Source: Nocardioides massiliensis (lineage in GTDB: Bacteria; Actinomycetota; Actinomycetes; Propionibacteriales; Nocardioidaceae). Taken from it: a stretch of 64,000 nucleotides of DNA. The translations under genes and the position numbers were made by a program. The notes under the pieces were generated by a model. It was not told the DNA's origin, made no database searches, and saw only the letters and a list, made by a program, of their open reading frames with translations. Below are positions 25,355 to 33,965 of the stretch, piece by piece. Location: contig NZ_JAUSQM010000001.1 of NCBI RefSeq assembly GCF_030811215.1, positions 1,426,001 through 1,490,000 on the forward strand, in the 5' to 3' direction. Position 1 is the stretch's first letter; the number at the start of each line of letters is the position of its first letter.

Positions 25355-26377
25355 GTGGGGCGCGTCGTACTCGTCACGGGCATCTCGCGTGAGCTTGCCC
25401 TGCGGTTCGCGCGAGCCCTGACCTCGGAGCCCGACGTCGAGCGGGTGATCGGCGTCGACGTGACGCCGCCCCGCGGCGACCTGGGCGGAGTCCAGTTCGT
25501 CCGCGCCGACATCCGCAACCCGGTGATCGCCAAGGTGATCGCCAAGGAGGACGTCGACACGGTCGTCCACATGAGCGTCGTGGCGACGCCGGGGGACAAC
25601 GCCGGTCGCAGCTCCATGAAGGAGCTCAACGTCATCGGCACGATGCAGCTGCTCGCGGCGTGCCAGCGCGCGCCGGGGCTGCGCCATCTCGTCGTGAAGT
25701 CGTCGACCACGGTGTACGGCGCCTCGAGCCGCGACCCGGCGATGTTCACCGAGGACATGCCGCCCAAGCGGCTGCCCAAGGGCGGCTACGCCAAGGACGT
25801 CTACGAGGTCGAGGGCTACGTGCGCGGGTTCGCGCGCCGCCGCTCCGACGTGACCGTGACGACGCTGCGCTGCGCCAACAGCATCGGTCCGCGGATCACC
25901 TCGCCCCTCGCGCAGTACTTCCGGCTGCCGGTCCTCCCGCGGGTGCTCGGCTTCGACGCCCGGCTGCAGTTCCTGCACGAGACCGACCTGCTCGCCGTGC
26001 TGCGCCACGCCACGCTCGCGGGCGTCCACGGCACGTTCAACGTCGCCGGCGACGGCGTCATGACACTGGCGCAGACGATTCGCCGCACCGGCAAGCCGAG
26101 CATCGTGATGCCCGGCTTCGCCGCCACCTCGGTGGGCTCGCTGATGCGCCAGACCAAGCTCGTGGACTTCTCCGCCGAGCAGGTCCAGTTCCTCACCTAC
26201 GGCCGTGGCGTCGACACCACCGCGTGCACCGAGGTGCTCGGGTTCCGGCCCGACTACACCAGCGCCGAGGCGTTCGCCGACTTCGTTGACTCCCTGCCCG
26301 GGGGTCTGACCGCGCCCTCGCGGCTGCTGATGTCGCAGGTCGTCCCGTCCGGTACGGCGGGGGGTGCTCATGGCTGA
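25355..26377 (+). CDS. NAD-dependent epimerase/dehydratase-like protein (GalE2/Rv0501 type)
   Basis: A 340-residue extended short-chain dehydrogenase fold protein. The N-terminal nucleotide loop reads VVLVTGISRELALRF, without the second and third glycines of TGxxGxxG. VRADIRNPVIAKVI, VVHMSVVATPG, ELNVIGTMQLLAACQ and LRCANSIGPRI match the family. The catalytic YxxxK is not present at the expected site (YAKDVYEVEGYVRGF). The family member next to bS22 in mycobacteria (galE2) also lacks a clear YxxxK by memory. A true sugar epimerase activity is therefore doubtful. The end overlaps the acyltransferase gene by 8 nt. Confidence 0.82.
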   Translation: MGRVVLVTGISRELALRFARALTSEPDVERVIGVDVTPPRGDLGGVQFVRADIRNPVIAKVIAKEDVDTVVHMSVVATPGDNAGRSSMKELNVIGTMQLLAACQRAPGLRHLVVKSSTTVYGASSRDPAMFTEDMPPKRLPKGGYAKDVYEVEGYVRGFARRRSDVTVTTLRCANSIGPRITSPLAQYFRLPVLPRVLGFDARLQFLHETDLLAVLRHATLAGVHGTFNVAGDGVMTLAQTIRRTGKPSIVMPGFAATSVGSLMRQTKLVDFSAEQVQFLTYGRGVDTTACTEVLGFRPDYTSAEAFADFVDSLPGGLTAPSRLLMSQVVPSGTAGGAHG

Positions 26378-27575
26378 CGCGGAGATCATCCCGCTCGGCA
26401 CCCGCGGTCGTCCCGGTCGCGGCACCGGTCGCGACAAGCCGTCCTCGGCGGCGCGCGACTTGGCGCCAGCAGCGAAGGCCGCGCCGCGCAAGGTGCCTTC
26501 GAAGCCGGTGGCGCAGGAGTCACCCGAGGACCCGGCCGTCGAGGCTGCTGCGGCGCCCGAGGCCGGCGACCCGACCCCCATCGACCGTGAGACGGCCGAC
26601 CAGCCGGCTGCCGAGAGTCCGGCCGACGCCGCGTCCGGCCCGACCGAGCCGCACACGCCCCGCGAGGTCCGCGACCGCCCCGGCATCCCGGTGGGCGACT
26701 GGCTCAACGCGCTCACCCTCGCCGCCCGTGAGGTCTTCGGCGAGGACTGGGAGCGCCAGTTGGCCGAGATGCTGGCGTTCCTGCGCCACCGGGTCACCGG
26801 CGACTACGAGGTCGACGAGTACGGCTTCGACCAGGAGATCGCCGAGCGGTTCTTCCTCGCGGTTCTGCGCCCGATCGCGGAGAAGTGGTTCCGCATCGAG
26901 GTCCGCGGGGCCGAGAACATCCCCGCCGAGGGTGGTGCCCTCGTGGTCTCCAACCACTCCGGCACGATCCCCATCGACGGCCTGATGACCGGCGTCGCCA
27001 TCCACGAGCACACCGGCCGACACCTGCGCCCGCTCGGCGCCGACCTGGTCTTCCGCATGCCCGTCATCGCCAACCTCGCCCGCAAGGCCGGCGCGACGCT
27101 GGCCTGCAACGAGGACGCCGAGCGGATGCTGTCGGGCGGCAAGCTCGTCGGCGTCTGGCCGGAGGGCTTCAAGGGCATCGGCAAGCCCTACTCCGAGCGC
27201 TACAAGCTCCAGCGCTTCGGCCGGGGCGGCTTCGTCTCGGCGGCCGTGCGCACCGGCGTACCCATCATCCCGTGCTCGGTCGTCGGCGCCGAGGAGATCT
27301 ACCCCCTCGTCGGCAACATCCCCTCGCTCGCGCGGCTGCTCGGCGTGCCCTACATCCCGATCACGCCGCTCTTCCCGTGGCTCGGCCCGCTGGGCCTGGT
27401 GCCGCTGCCGTCGAAGTGGCTGATCGAGTTCGGCGAGCCCATCCGCACCGACTCCTACGACGAGGGCGCCGCCGACGACCCGATGCTGGTCTTCAACGTC
27501 ACCGACCAGGTGCGCGAGACGATCCAGCAGACGTTGTATTCACTGCTGATGCAGCGCCGCTCCGTCTTCCGCTGA
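26370..27575 (+). CDS. Lysophospholipid acyltransferase family protein (PlsC-like)
   Basis: A 401-residue protein. Residues 1-110 are a low-complexity A/P/E-rich extension. The acyltransferase domain has VVSNHSGTIPIDG (block I; the Asp is two residues later than in HX4D), VWPEGFKGIG (block III) and VPIIPCSVVGAEEIYP (block IV). It should esterify a lysophospholipid or related acceptor at the membrane. ATG 26370 is preferred to GTG 26364 because a G-rich Shine-Dalgarno fits. It follows the epimerase-like gene as in mycobacteria (Rv0501-Rv0502 order), which suggests they work together in envelope lipid making. Confidence 0.85.
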   Translation: MADAEIIPLGTRGRPGRGTGRDKPSSAARDLAPAAKAAPRKVPSKPVAQESPEDPAVEAAAAPEAGDPTPIDRETADQPAAESPADAASGPTEPHTPREVRDRPGIPVGDWLNALTLAAREVFGEDWERQLAEMLAFLRHRVTGDYEVDEYGFDQEIAERFFLAVLRPIAEKWFRIEVRGAENIPAEGGALVVSNHSGTIPIDGLMTGVAIHEHTGRHLRPLGADLVFRMPVIANLARKAGATLACNEDAERMLSGGKLVGVWPEGFKGIGKPYSERYKLQRFGRGGFVSAAVRTGVPIIPCSVVGAEEIYPLVGNIPSLARLLGVPYIPITPLFPWLGPLGLVPLPSKWLIEFGEPIRTDSYDEGAADDPMLVFNVTDQVRETIQQTLYSLLMQRRSVFR

Positions 27576-27587
27576 CCCAGGCTCGGG

Positions 27588-27631
27588 ACGTCATACGTCC
27601 TCGGCGTCGTAGGTCGGCGGACGTATGACGT
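27588..27631. repeat. Family A palindromic repeat, copy 1
   Basis: ACGTCATACGTCC (27588-27600) is the exact reverse complement of GGACGTATGACGT (27619-27631), with an 18-nt spacer. It lies between two convergent genes and could act as a bidirectional terminator hairpin. It shares its ends with copies at 30908, 30961, 39072 and 48165 but lacks their central TATAGC (here CGTAGG). Confidence 0.88.
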
Positions 27632-27648
27632 TGCGCGGGTGGCTTCAG

Positions 27649-28875
27649 TCAGTTGCCGCCGAGCAGCGAGCCCAGCAGGTCGCCGAGGGACTCGCCGAGG
27701 TTGGTGAGGGGCTTCTCGGTGGGTGAGGCGGTCGGTGCACCCGGCTTCGGGGTCTCCTCCGCGCCCTTGGGCGTGCCGCTGGGCTTGGCGGTGGCGTTCT
27801 GGCCCTGACGCAGGATGTCGACGACGGTGGAGATCAGGCCCTTGGGGGGTGCGCCCTCGGTCGACGGCGGGGCCGGCTGCGCGGGCGCCGGGTCGGGCTG
27901 CTCGCTCTGGGCGGGCGGCGCGGGGGTCTGCTGCCCCGTGCCCGGACGGTCGGGCGCGGGGACGGTCGGCAGCGTCGGGATCTCGATCTCGACCTCGGGC
28001 CGCACCGGGTGGTTGTTGCCCAGCGTGTCGCCGGCCCTGTCGGTGGCCTCGAGGGCCTGCTTGACCTCGCCGAACGCGAGGAAGGTGGCGGGCAGCTCGA
28101 GGACGTCGGCCGGGCCGCAGTCGCCGCACACGCTCACGGCCTCGTCGTCGATGTCACGCAGCAGGATCGCGAGGTCGGACAGCTGGCCGTGCATCTCGGC
28201 GGGCAGCAGGTCGGTCAGCGCGTCGAGGCTGCCGAGCGAGGTCGCCAGGAAGGCGCGCACCGTCTCGACGTCGGCGGCGTCACCGGTCTCGGCGTACGAC
28301 GCGAGCAGCAGTGCGGTGCCCTCGCGGGTCTGTGCCTCGAAGTCGTCGAGCGTGGCGCGGATGCGCTCCTCGAGCGCGATGCCGCTGCGGTCGGTGGCCA
28401 GGCGCGAGGCCTCGGCCAGGCGGCCGGTGGCGCGCTCGAGCAGTCGGTGGCCCTTGCCGTCCTCGCTGAACGTGAGGGAGGAGCGGGCCTGCTCGAGGCC
28501 GCGCTTGATCGGGTAGAGCGCCTCGCCGGGCAGGGAGTCCTGGGCGGCGGCCGCCATGGTCGCGGAGCCACCGAGGAGGACCGCGACGGATGCTGCGGCG
28601 ACGAAGCGGCGCTCGCGGACGCCGCGGGTGCGCGGCGGGAGGCTGAGCTTGGCCGACTGCGGCGACAGCGTCGCCTCGGCCTCGACCATGAGGCGCTCGC
28701 GGAGGTCGTTGACGAAGGCGGCACGTGGAGCCGGGGCCTCGGCCGAACGCAGCGCGCCCACCAGCTCGAGCAGGTGTGCGTCGGCACGCTCATCGACGGC
28801 CTGGTCGCGCTCGAGCGCGTCCAGTCCGTGGGCGAAGTCCTCGGCGCTTCGTCGCGCCAGGAACCGGGAGTTCAT
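27649..28875 (-). CDS. Single-pass membrane protein with DUF5667-like domain, RsbN position
   Basis: A 408-residue protein. A basic/acidic N-terminal region of about 95 residues (FAHGLDALERD) should be cytoplasmic; a hydrophobic stretch (FVAAASVAVLLGGSATMAAA, near 105-125) crosses the membrane; DSLPGEALYPIKRGLEQARSSL follows and is typical of DUF5667 proteins. The C-terminal 150 residues are proline-rich. It directly follows the BldN-like sigma gene, the place of the anti-sigma factor RsbN in Streptomyces, so an anti-sigma role is likely but inferred from position and layout. Confidence 0.75.
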   Translation of the reverse strand: MNSRFLARRSAEDFAHGLDALERDQAVDERADAHLLELVGALRSAEAPAPRAAFVNDLRERLMVEAEATLSPQSAKLSLPPRTRGVRERRFVAAASVAVLLGGSATMAAAAQDSLPGEALYPIKRGLEQARSSLTFSEDGKGHRLLERATGRLAEASRLATDRSGIALEERIRATLDDFEAQTREGTALLLASYAETGDAADVETVRAFLATSLGSLDALTDLLPAEMHGQLSDLAILLRDIDDEAVSVCGDCGPADVLELPATFLAFGEVKQALEATDRAGDTLGNNHPVRPEVEIEIPTLPTVPAPDRPGTGQQTPAPPAQSEQPDPAPAQPAPPSTEGAPPKGLISTVVDILRQGQNATAKPSGTPKGAEETPKPGAPTASPTEKPLTNLGESLGDLLGSLLGGN

Positions 28876-29014
28876 CGCACGTGTCCTGTCGTAGTTGCCG
28901 CAGGGAGGGATGCGGCGGTTATCAGGACCAACGAGGCCCGAACGCGGAAAGTTACGGCACACCCCTGGTGCTTGCCCGAACCTTGCGCCTGCCATGCGGT
29001 GCGGTCGTGGGTGC

Positions 29015-29821
29015 TCATCGCAGGCCCTCCGGCAGGAGCTTGGCCAGGTTGCGCACCCCGCGCAGCTGCAGCTGCTTGATCGCTCCGTCGGTGCGGCCGA
29101 GCACCTTGGCGGTCTCGGCGATGGACATGCCCTGCAGGAACCGCATGATCAGGCACTCCTGCTGCTCCTTGGGCAGCTTGCCGAGCGCCTCCAGCAGCGC
29201 CTCGTTGGTGAGGGTCTGGAGTACGGCGCCCTCGGGGCCCTCGGTGCTCGTGTCGAGGTCGCCCATGTCCTCGGTGGCCTGCTCGAGGCGGGTGCGGCCG
29301 GCCTTGTAGTGGTCGGCGGTGAGGTTGCGGGCGATCGTCATCAGCCACGCGCCGAAGTCCTTGCCCTGCCAGCGGAACGTGCTCATGCTGCGCAGCGCGC
29401 GGAAGAACGTTTCCGAGGTGAGGTCCTCGGCCAGGGCCACCGAGCCGACGCGGTAGTAGAGGAAGCGGTAGACCGACGGGTGGTAGTGGTCGTAGAGCAG
29501 CCCGAACGCCTCGGCGTCGCCGCCGCGGGCGAGCTCGACGAGCGCGATGAGGCGCTGCCCCTGCGCCTCGTCGACCTCGGAGGAGGCCGCCATCGCGGAG
29601 TCGTCCTCGCGGCGCGGGGGCTCCATCGCGAGCTGGGACAGCGCCGCGGCCTCGCTGAGCAGGGGGCGGGTCAGGCGGGGGGTGCCGAACGGCGACGCGC
29701 CAGCCGGCCCGGTGGCCATGGCGAAGCCGGGTGCGAACGGATCGCCGCCGTCGGCGGCGACACGCAGGGCCCGGCGCAGGGTCGTGAACCCCCGCCGGAA
29801 CTCCGCGGCGCGCGTGTACAT
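29015..29821 (-). CDS. bldN: ECF sigma factor, BldN-like
   Basis: A 268-residue ECF sigma factor. Residues 1-85 are an unusual N-terminal extension beginning MYTRAAEFRRGF. Region 2 (LLYDHYHPSVYRFLYYRVG ... TSETFFRAL) spans about 95-165, and region 4 with LPKEQQECLIMRFLQGMSIAETAKVLGRTDGAIKQ about 205-260. Streptomyces BldN is made as a pro-protein whose N-terminal part (about 86 residues) is removed, and its gene lies near rex-hemA, as here. ATG 29821 has a strong GAGGGAG Shine-Dalgarno. Processing of this protein is inferred only. Confidence 0.86.
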   Translation of the reverse strand: MYTRAAEFRRGFTTLRRALRVAADGGDPFAPGFAMATGPAGASPFGTPRLTRPLLSEAAALSQLAMEPPRREDDSAMAASSEVDEAQGQRLIALVELARGGDAEAFGLLYDHYHPSVYRFLYYRVGSVALAEDLTSETFFRALRSMSTFRWQGKDFGAWLMTIARNLTADHYKAGRTRLEQATEDMGDLDTSTEGPEGAVLQTLTNEALLEALGKLPKEQQECLIMRFLQGMSIAETAKVLGRTDGAIKQLQLRGVRNLAKLLPEGLR

Positions 29822-30007
29822 CGTCTCTCCCTCTCCGACCCTCCCGCCGGAAACCTACTCAACGGTAAGGGGCAACCGTCGGCCTGACCAGAGGGCGATG
29901 CGGATTCTTTACTTCCACCCGGGTCACGCCGGTGACCCGATTGTGCCTCGGATCGGCCCCGCGGGTCAGAACATGAGGAAAACCGTGAGGTCCCGGGCGT
30001 TTTCGGG

Positions 30008-30880
30008 CTACCGCAACCGGCGCCGCAGCGTCGTCGCGGCGGCGGCCGCACCCGCGAGCGCACCGGTGCCGGCGGCGGCCATCAGCCCGACCCGCGCGGC
30101 CTTCCGGCCGGTGCGGTAGTCGCGGATCCGCCAGCCCTGCGCCCGCGCGTGGTCGCGCAGCCGGGAGTCGGGGTTGATCGCGCACGGGTCGCCGACCAGC
30201 GAGAGCATCGGCAGGTCGTTGAAGGAGTCGGAGTACGCCGAGCAGCGCTCCAGGTCGAGCCCCTCGCGCTCGGCGAGGGCGCGGATCGCCTCGGCCTTGG
30301 CCGGTCCGTGCAGCAGGTCGCCGACCAGCCGCCCGGTGTAGACGCCGTCGACGTGCTCGGCGACGGTGCCCATCGCGCCGGTGAGCCCGAGGCGGCGGGC
30401 GATGATCCGGGCGATCTCGATCGGGGCGGCGGTCACCAGCCACACGCGCTGACCCTGGTCGATGTGGAGCTGGGCGAGCGCTCGGGTGCCGGGCCAGATG
30501 CGCTCGGCCATCACCTCGTCGAAGATCTCCTCGCCCAGCTCCTCGAGCTCGGCGACGGTGTGACCGGCGATGAACGCCAGCGCGGACGCGCGGCTGGCCT
30601 CGATGTGCTCGGGGTCCTCGACCCCGACGAAGCGGAAGTACGCCTGCTTCCACGCCGCACCCAGGATCTCGCGCGTCGTGAAGAAGTCGCGCCGGTGCAG
30701 TCCGCGGGCGAGGTGGAAGATCGAGGCGCCCTGCATGACGGTGTTGTCGACGTCGAAGAACGCCGCAGCCGTGGGATCCGGCGCCACCGACAGCGCGGAC
30801 TCCACCTCGGCGGCAGCAGCCGCCGCCTGCCCCGCCAGCGTCGAGCGCCGGCGCAGGTTGGGGGTCCGGTGGGGGTGCAC
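30008..30880 (-). CDS. HAD-IB family phosphatase (SerB-like)
   Basis: A 290-residue HAD hydrolase. The nucleophile motif I is [12 protein letters not shown] with D43 and D45; [20 protein letters not shown] is motif [15 protein letters not shown] and [12 protein letters not shown] are motifs III and IV. The C-terminal 30 residues contain a small hydrophobic, basic tail ([25 protein letters not shown]). Phosphoserine phosphatase or a lipid-phosphate phosphatase role is possible; mycobacterial SerB1-type proteins have the same position near the hem genes. GTG 30880 is the start. Confidence 0.84.
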   Translation of the reverse strand: MHPHRTPNLRRRSTLAGQAAAAAAEVESALSVAPDPTAAAFFDVDNTVMQGASIFHLARGLHRRDFFTTREILGAAWKQAYFRFVGVEDPEHIEASRASALAFIAGHTVAELEELGEEIFDEVMAERIWPGTRALAQLHIDQGQRVWLVTAAPIEIARIIARRLGLTGAMGTVAEHVDGVYTGRLVGDLLHGPAKAEAIRALAEREGLDLERCSAYSDSFNDLPMLSLVGDPCAINPDSRLRDHARAQGWRIRDYRTGRKAARVGLMAAAGTGALAGAAAAATTLRRRLR

Positions 30881-30907
30881 GCCGTCAGACTAGAGCCCGC
30901 ACCCGGG

Positions 30908-30951
30908 ACGTCGTACGAATCCGGAGATATAGCCCGGCGGACGTATGACGC
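30908..30951 (+). repeat. Family A palindromic repeat, copy 2
   Basis: ACGTCGTACG at the left end pairs with CGTATGACG near the right end with one mismatch; TATAGC lies at the same internal position (base 21) as in copies 3, 4 and 5. It is in the divergent gap between the HAD gene and the acyl-CoA ligase gene, 9 nt before copy 3, in the same orientation. Confidence 0.85.
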
Positions 30952-30960
30952 TCCCGCGGG

Positions 30961-31005
30961 GCGTCATGCGCTCCGGGAGCTATAGCCCCGCTGACGTGTG
31001 ACGTC
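30961..31005 (+). repeat. Family A palindromic repeat, copy 3
   Basis: A 45-nt copy with GCGTCATGCG at the left, CTCCGGGAGC then TATAGC in the centre and GACGTGTGACGTC at the right. It is in tandem with copy 2 and ends 33 nt before the start of the acyl-CoA ligase gene, so it lies in or just upstream of that gene's 5' untranslated region. Confidence 0.86.
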
Positions 31006-31038
31006 CAGGGCGGGGGGCGCCTGTGCCAGACTCGCTCC

Positions 31039-32643
31039 ATGGCCGCGAACCTCGCCGCGCTCCTCACCGCCGCGGTCGAGCGCGCGCCCGACGCCACCGC
31101 CCTCCTCGACGCCGACACCGGCCAGGAGACGACCTGGGCCGAGCTGGCCGACGCGGTGGGACGCCACGCGCGCGGGCTCGGCGAGGCCGGGCTGGTCGCG
31201 GGCCACCGGGTCGCGCTGTGCCTGGGCAACACCCCCGACTTCGTCACCGCCTACCTCGCGGTGCTGCGTGCCGGCATGGTCGCGGTCCCGCTCAACCCGC
31301 GGGCGACCCCGACCGAGATCGGCACGATGGTCGCCGACAGCGGTGCGCGCCTGGTCGTCGCTGAGGCCGCGACCGCCCCCGCCGTACGCGAGGCCGTGGC
31401 GGGCTACGGCGAGGCGATCGCCGACGGTGACGGGCGGCTGCGCGACGGTGCCGTCGCCCCGGTGGTCGCGCTCGTCGACACCGAGCCCGACCCGACGGCC
31501 GGGGCGGGCGAGTGCAGCTGGGCCGGGTTCGCCTCCGACGAGCCACTGACCGATCCGCCGCCGCGCGACCCCGAGACGCTGGCGGTGCTGCTCTACACGA
31601 GCGGGACGTCGGGACGCCCACGGGGCGCGATGCTGTCGCACCGCGCCCTGCTGGCCAACCTCGAGCAGGCAGCCGCCGTGGAGCCACGGCTCATCACCCC
31701 CGACGACCGTGTCCTCGGCGTACTCCCGCTGTTCCACATCTACGGGCTCAACGCCGTCCTGGGCGGCGTGCTGCGCGAGGCCGCCACCGTCGTCCTGGTG
31801 CGCCAGTTCGAGCCAGACGCATGCCTCGACGTGATCGCGCGGCACGGGGTCACCGTCCTGCCCGTCGCGCCGCCGGTCTTCGGCTACTGGCGTCGGCTCG
31901 ACCGGGTCGCGGAGCGGCTGAGCGGCGTACGCCTCGTGCTGTCGGGCTCCGCGCCGCTCGCGCCCGAGGTGATGGCGGAGTTCGAGGAGCGGACCGGCCT
32001 GCCCGTCCACCAGGGCTACGGCCTGACCGAGGCCGCACCGGTGGTCACCTCGACCCGCGTCACGCCCGAGCGGCCCCCGGCGCATGCCGTCGGCGCCCCG
32101 CTGCCCGGGGTGGAGATCAGCCTGCGCGAGGAGACCGGCGAGGCACCCGTGCCCGGGGACCCCGGCGAGATCCTCGTGCGCGGGGACAACCTGTTCTCCG
32201 GCTACTGGCCGGACGGCGCGGACGGCCCCGACGCCGAGTGCTGGTGGGCGACCGGCGACGTGGGCTACCTCGACCCCGACGGGGTGCTCTACCTCGTCGA
32301 CCGGCTCAAGGAGCTCGTCATCGTCTCGGGGTTCAACGTCTATCCCTCCGAGGTCGAGGACGTCCTCACCGAGGTCGACGGCGTCGCCGAGGCCGCGGTG
32401 CTCGGCGTACCCGACGAGGAGACCGGCGAGGCGGTGCGCGCCTACCTCCGCCTCGACGACGGGCGCGATGCCGACGAGGTGCTCGCGGCGGCCCGGGCGT
32501 ACGCCGAGCAGCGGCTGGCGCGGTTCAAGCAGCCGCACGCCTACGACGTGGTGGCCGAGCTGCCGCGGACCGCGACGGGCAAGATCGCGAAGGGCCGGCT
32601 GCGGGCGGCGATCCGGCGCCAGCAGCTGGACCTGCTGGCGTGA
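31039..32643 (+). CDS. AMP-dependent acyl-CoA synthetase/ligase
   Basis: A 534-residue ANL-superfamily enzyme. Motif A3 LLYTSGTSGRPRGAMLSH lies near 184-201, A5 GYGLTEAAPVV near 325, A7 WWATGDVGYLD, A8 DRLKELVIVSGFNVYPSEVE, and the catalytic A10 lysine is in RTATGKIAKGRL near the C-terminus. It activates a carboxylic acid, probably a long-chain fatty acid, through an acyl-AMP. It is cotranscribed with the small glutaredoxin-like gene, with which it overlaps by 4 nt. Confidence 0.9.
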   Translation: MAANLAALLTAAVERAPDATALLDADTGQETTWAELADAVGRHARGLGEAGLVAGHRVALCLGNTPDFVTAYLAVLRAGMVAVPLNPRATPTEIGTMVADSGARLVVAEAATAPAVREAVAGYGEAIADGDGRLRDGAVAPVVALVDTEPDPTAGAGECSWAGFASDEPLTDPPPRDPETLAVLLYTSGTSGRPRGAMLSHRALLANLEQAAAVEPRLITPDDRVLGVLPLFHIYGLNAVLGGVLREAATVVLVRQFEPDACLDVIARHGVTVLPVAPPVFGYWRRLDRVAERLSGVRLVLSGSAPLAPEVMAEFEERTGLPVHQGYGLTEAAPVVTSTRVTPERPPAHAVGAPLPGVEISLREETGEAPVPGDPGEILVRGDNLFSGYWPDGADGPDAECWWATGDVGYLDPDGVLYLVDRLKELVIVSGFNVYPSEVEDVLTEVDGVAEAAVLGVPDEETGEAVRAYLRLDDGRDADEVLAAARAYAEQRLARFKQPHAYDVVAELPRTATGKIAKGRLRAAIRRQQLDLLA

Positions 32644-32945
32644 GCGCGGAGAAGGCCTCGTCGGCGCGCGTCCGGGTCTACACCCGTCCCGGGTGCCACC
32701 TGTGCGACCAGGCGATCGCCGTGGTCGCGGCCGTGTGCGGCGAGCTCGGTGAGACCTGGGAGACCGTCGACATCACCAGCGACGCCGCGCGCGACGAGGG
32801 GCTGCTCGAGCGCTTCCACGACGAGATCCCGGTGACCTTCGTCGACGGACGCCAGCACGACTTCTGGCGCGTCGATGCCGACCGGCTGCGGGCGGCGCTC
32901 GCGGGTGGGCCGGAGCGGCGCCGGTGGTGGCGCCGACGGGCATAG
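32640..32945 (+). CDS. Glutaredoxin-like thiol protein
   Basis: A 101-residue thioredoxin-fold protein (DUF836/glutaredoxin-like). The redox motif is C19-H-L-C22 in VYTRPGCHLCDQA, and the cis-proline region is DEIPVTFVDGRQHDFWRVD. The C-terminus is basic and tryptophan-rich. Members of this small family lie just upstream of rex and hemA in Streptomyces and near hemA in Mycobacterium. It overlaps the acyl-CoA ligase gene by 4 nt. The redox partner is unknown. Confidence 0.87.
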   Translation: MSAEKASSARVRVYTRPGCHLCDQAIAVVAAVCGELGETWETVDITSDAARDEGLLERFHDEIPVTFVDGRQHDFWRVDADRLRAALAGGPERRRWWRRRA

Positions 32946-33009
32946 CAGGCGGCGTACCCCCGGTGCGGGTGAGAGATGTCACCTGTGCTAGCCCCCGGGC
33001 TCCACCGGT

Positions 33010-33027
33010 TTGTTCTCACGTTCACAA
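33010..33027. promoter_or_regulatory. Probable Rex operator (ROP)
   Basis: TTGTTCTCACGTTCACAA has the right half (TTCACAA) and the outer TTGT of the Rex consensus TTGTGAANNNNTTCACAA; the three inner bases of the left half (TCT for GAA) deviate. It lies 117 nt upstream of the rex start and overlaps the -35 element of the best promoter candidate. In Streptomyces coelicolor Rex represses its own rex-hemACD operon through such a site, released by NADH. Confidence 0.7.
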
Positions 33028-33038
33028 ACTCCTACAGT
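33010..33038 (+). promoter_or_regulatory. Vegetative-type promoter for rex-hem operon
   Basis: TTGTTC (33010-33015), 17 nt, then TACAGT (33033-33038) fits the primary sigma factor consensus well for a high-GC genome. The transcript would start near 33045 and have a leader of about 100 nt before rex. The -35 box lies inside the putative Rex operator. Confidence 0.6.
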
Positions 33039-33143
33039 GACATGACCGCAGGCTCCGGTGGCCGGGCTGCTGCACGCCTTCTCCCCTGCCCCCGTGAGGC
33101 TGACCGCCCGCACGAGCGGGCCCCTCGCACGGCCAGGAGAGAC

Positions 33144-33965
33144 GTGAGCGCAGGACGTAGGACAGCACCCCAGGTGCGCGCGAGCGGGGCGTCGACCCCG
33201 GAGTCCGCGCCGCTGCCGGGGACCGGTGGGGCCGCCGGTGGCGCCGCGATCCCGGAGGCGACCGTCGCCCGGCTGCCCGTCTACCTGCGGGCCCTCACGG
33301 CCCTCGCCGACGCCGGCACGACGACCTGCTCCAGCGAGGAGCTCGCTGCGGCGGCCGGGGTCAACAGCGCGAAGCTGCGCAAGGACCTCTCCTACCTCGG
33401 CTCCTACGGCACCCGCGGTGTCGGCTACGACGTGGAGTACCTCCGCTACCAGATCGCGCGCGAGATCGGCGTGACCCAGGACTGGCCCGTGGTCATCGTC
33501 GGGATCGGAAACCTCGGCCATGCGCTCGCCAACTACTCCGGCTTCCGCTCCCGCGGGTTCCGCGTCGTCGCCCTGCTCGACGCCGCCGAGGCCCGGCAGG
33601 GCGAGCAGGTCGCCGGGCTGCCGATCCGCGGCTTCGACGACCTCGAGGCCGTCGTGGCCGAGCACGGCGTCGCGATCGGCGTCGTCGCGACCCCGGCGGA
33701 CGCCGCCCAGCAGGTCTGCGACCGGCTGGTGGCCGCCGGCGTGACCAGCATCCTCAACTTCGCGCCCACCGTGCTCGCGGTGCCGGCGGGGGTCGACGTG
33801 CGCAAGGTCGACCTCTCCATCGAGCTGCAGATCCTGGCCTTCCACGAGCAGCGCAAGGCCCAGCAGGCGCTCGGCCAGATCGTCGACGGTGCCGCCGCCG
33901 GGCCCGCCGAGGTCGAGGTCGAGGCCGTCCCGGTCCCCGATGCCGGCAAGGCGGTGATCGCGTGA
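33144..33965 (+). CDS. rex: Redox-sensing transcriptional repressor Rex
   Basis: A 273-residue Rex. The N-terminal winged helix includes CSSEELAAAAGVNSAKLRKDLSYLGSYGTRGVGYDVEYL; the Rossmann domain begins VVIVGIGNLGHALANYSGF and senses the NADH/NAD+ ratio. GTG 33144 has an AGGAGA Shine-Dalgarno; the frame is open to 32976 but that part crosses the operator region. About 40 residues before the helix are low complexity. It overlaps hemA by 4 nt (GTGA) and should repress this operon when NADH is low. Confidence 0.93.
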   Translation: MSAGRRTAPQVRASGASTPESAPLPGTGGAAGGAAIPEATVARLPVYLRALTALADAGTTTCSSEELAAAAGVNSAKLRKDLSYLGSYGTRGVGYDVEYLRYQIAREIGVTQDWPVVIVGIGNLGHALANYSGFRSRGFRVVALLDAAEARQGEQVAGLPIRGFDDLEAVVAEHGVAIGVVATPADAAQQVCDRLVAAGVTSILNFAPTVLAVPAGVDVRKVDLSIELQILAFHEQRKAQQALGQIVDGAAAGPAEVEVEAVPVPDAGKAVIA

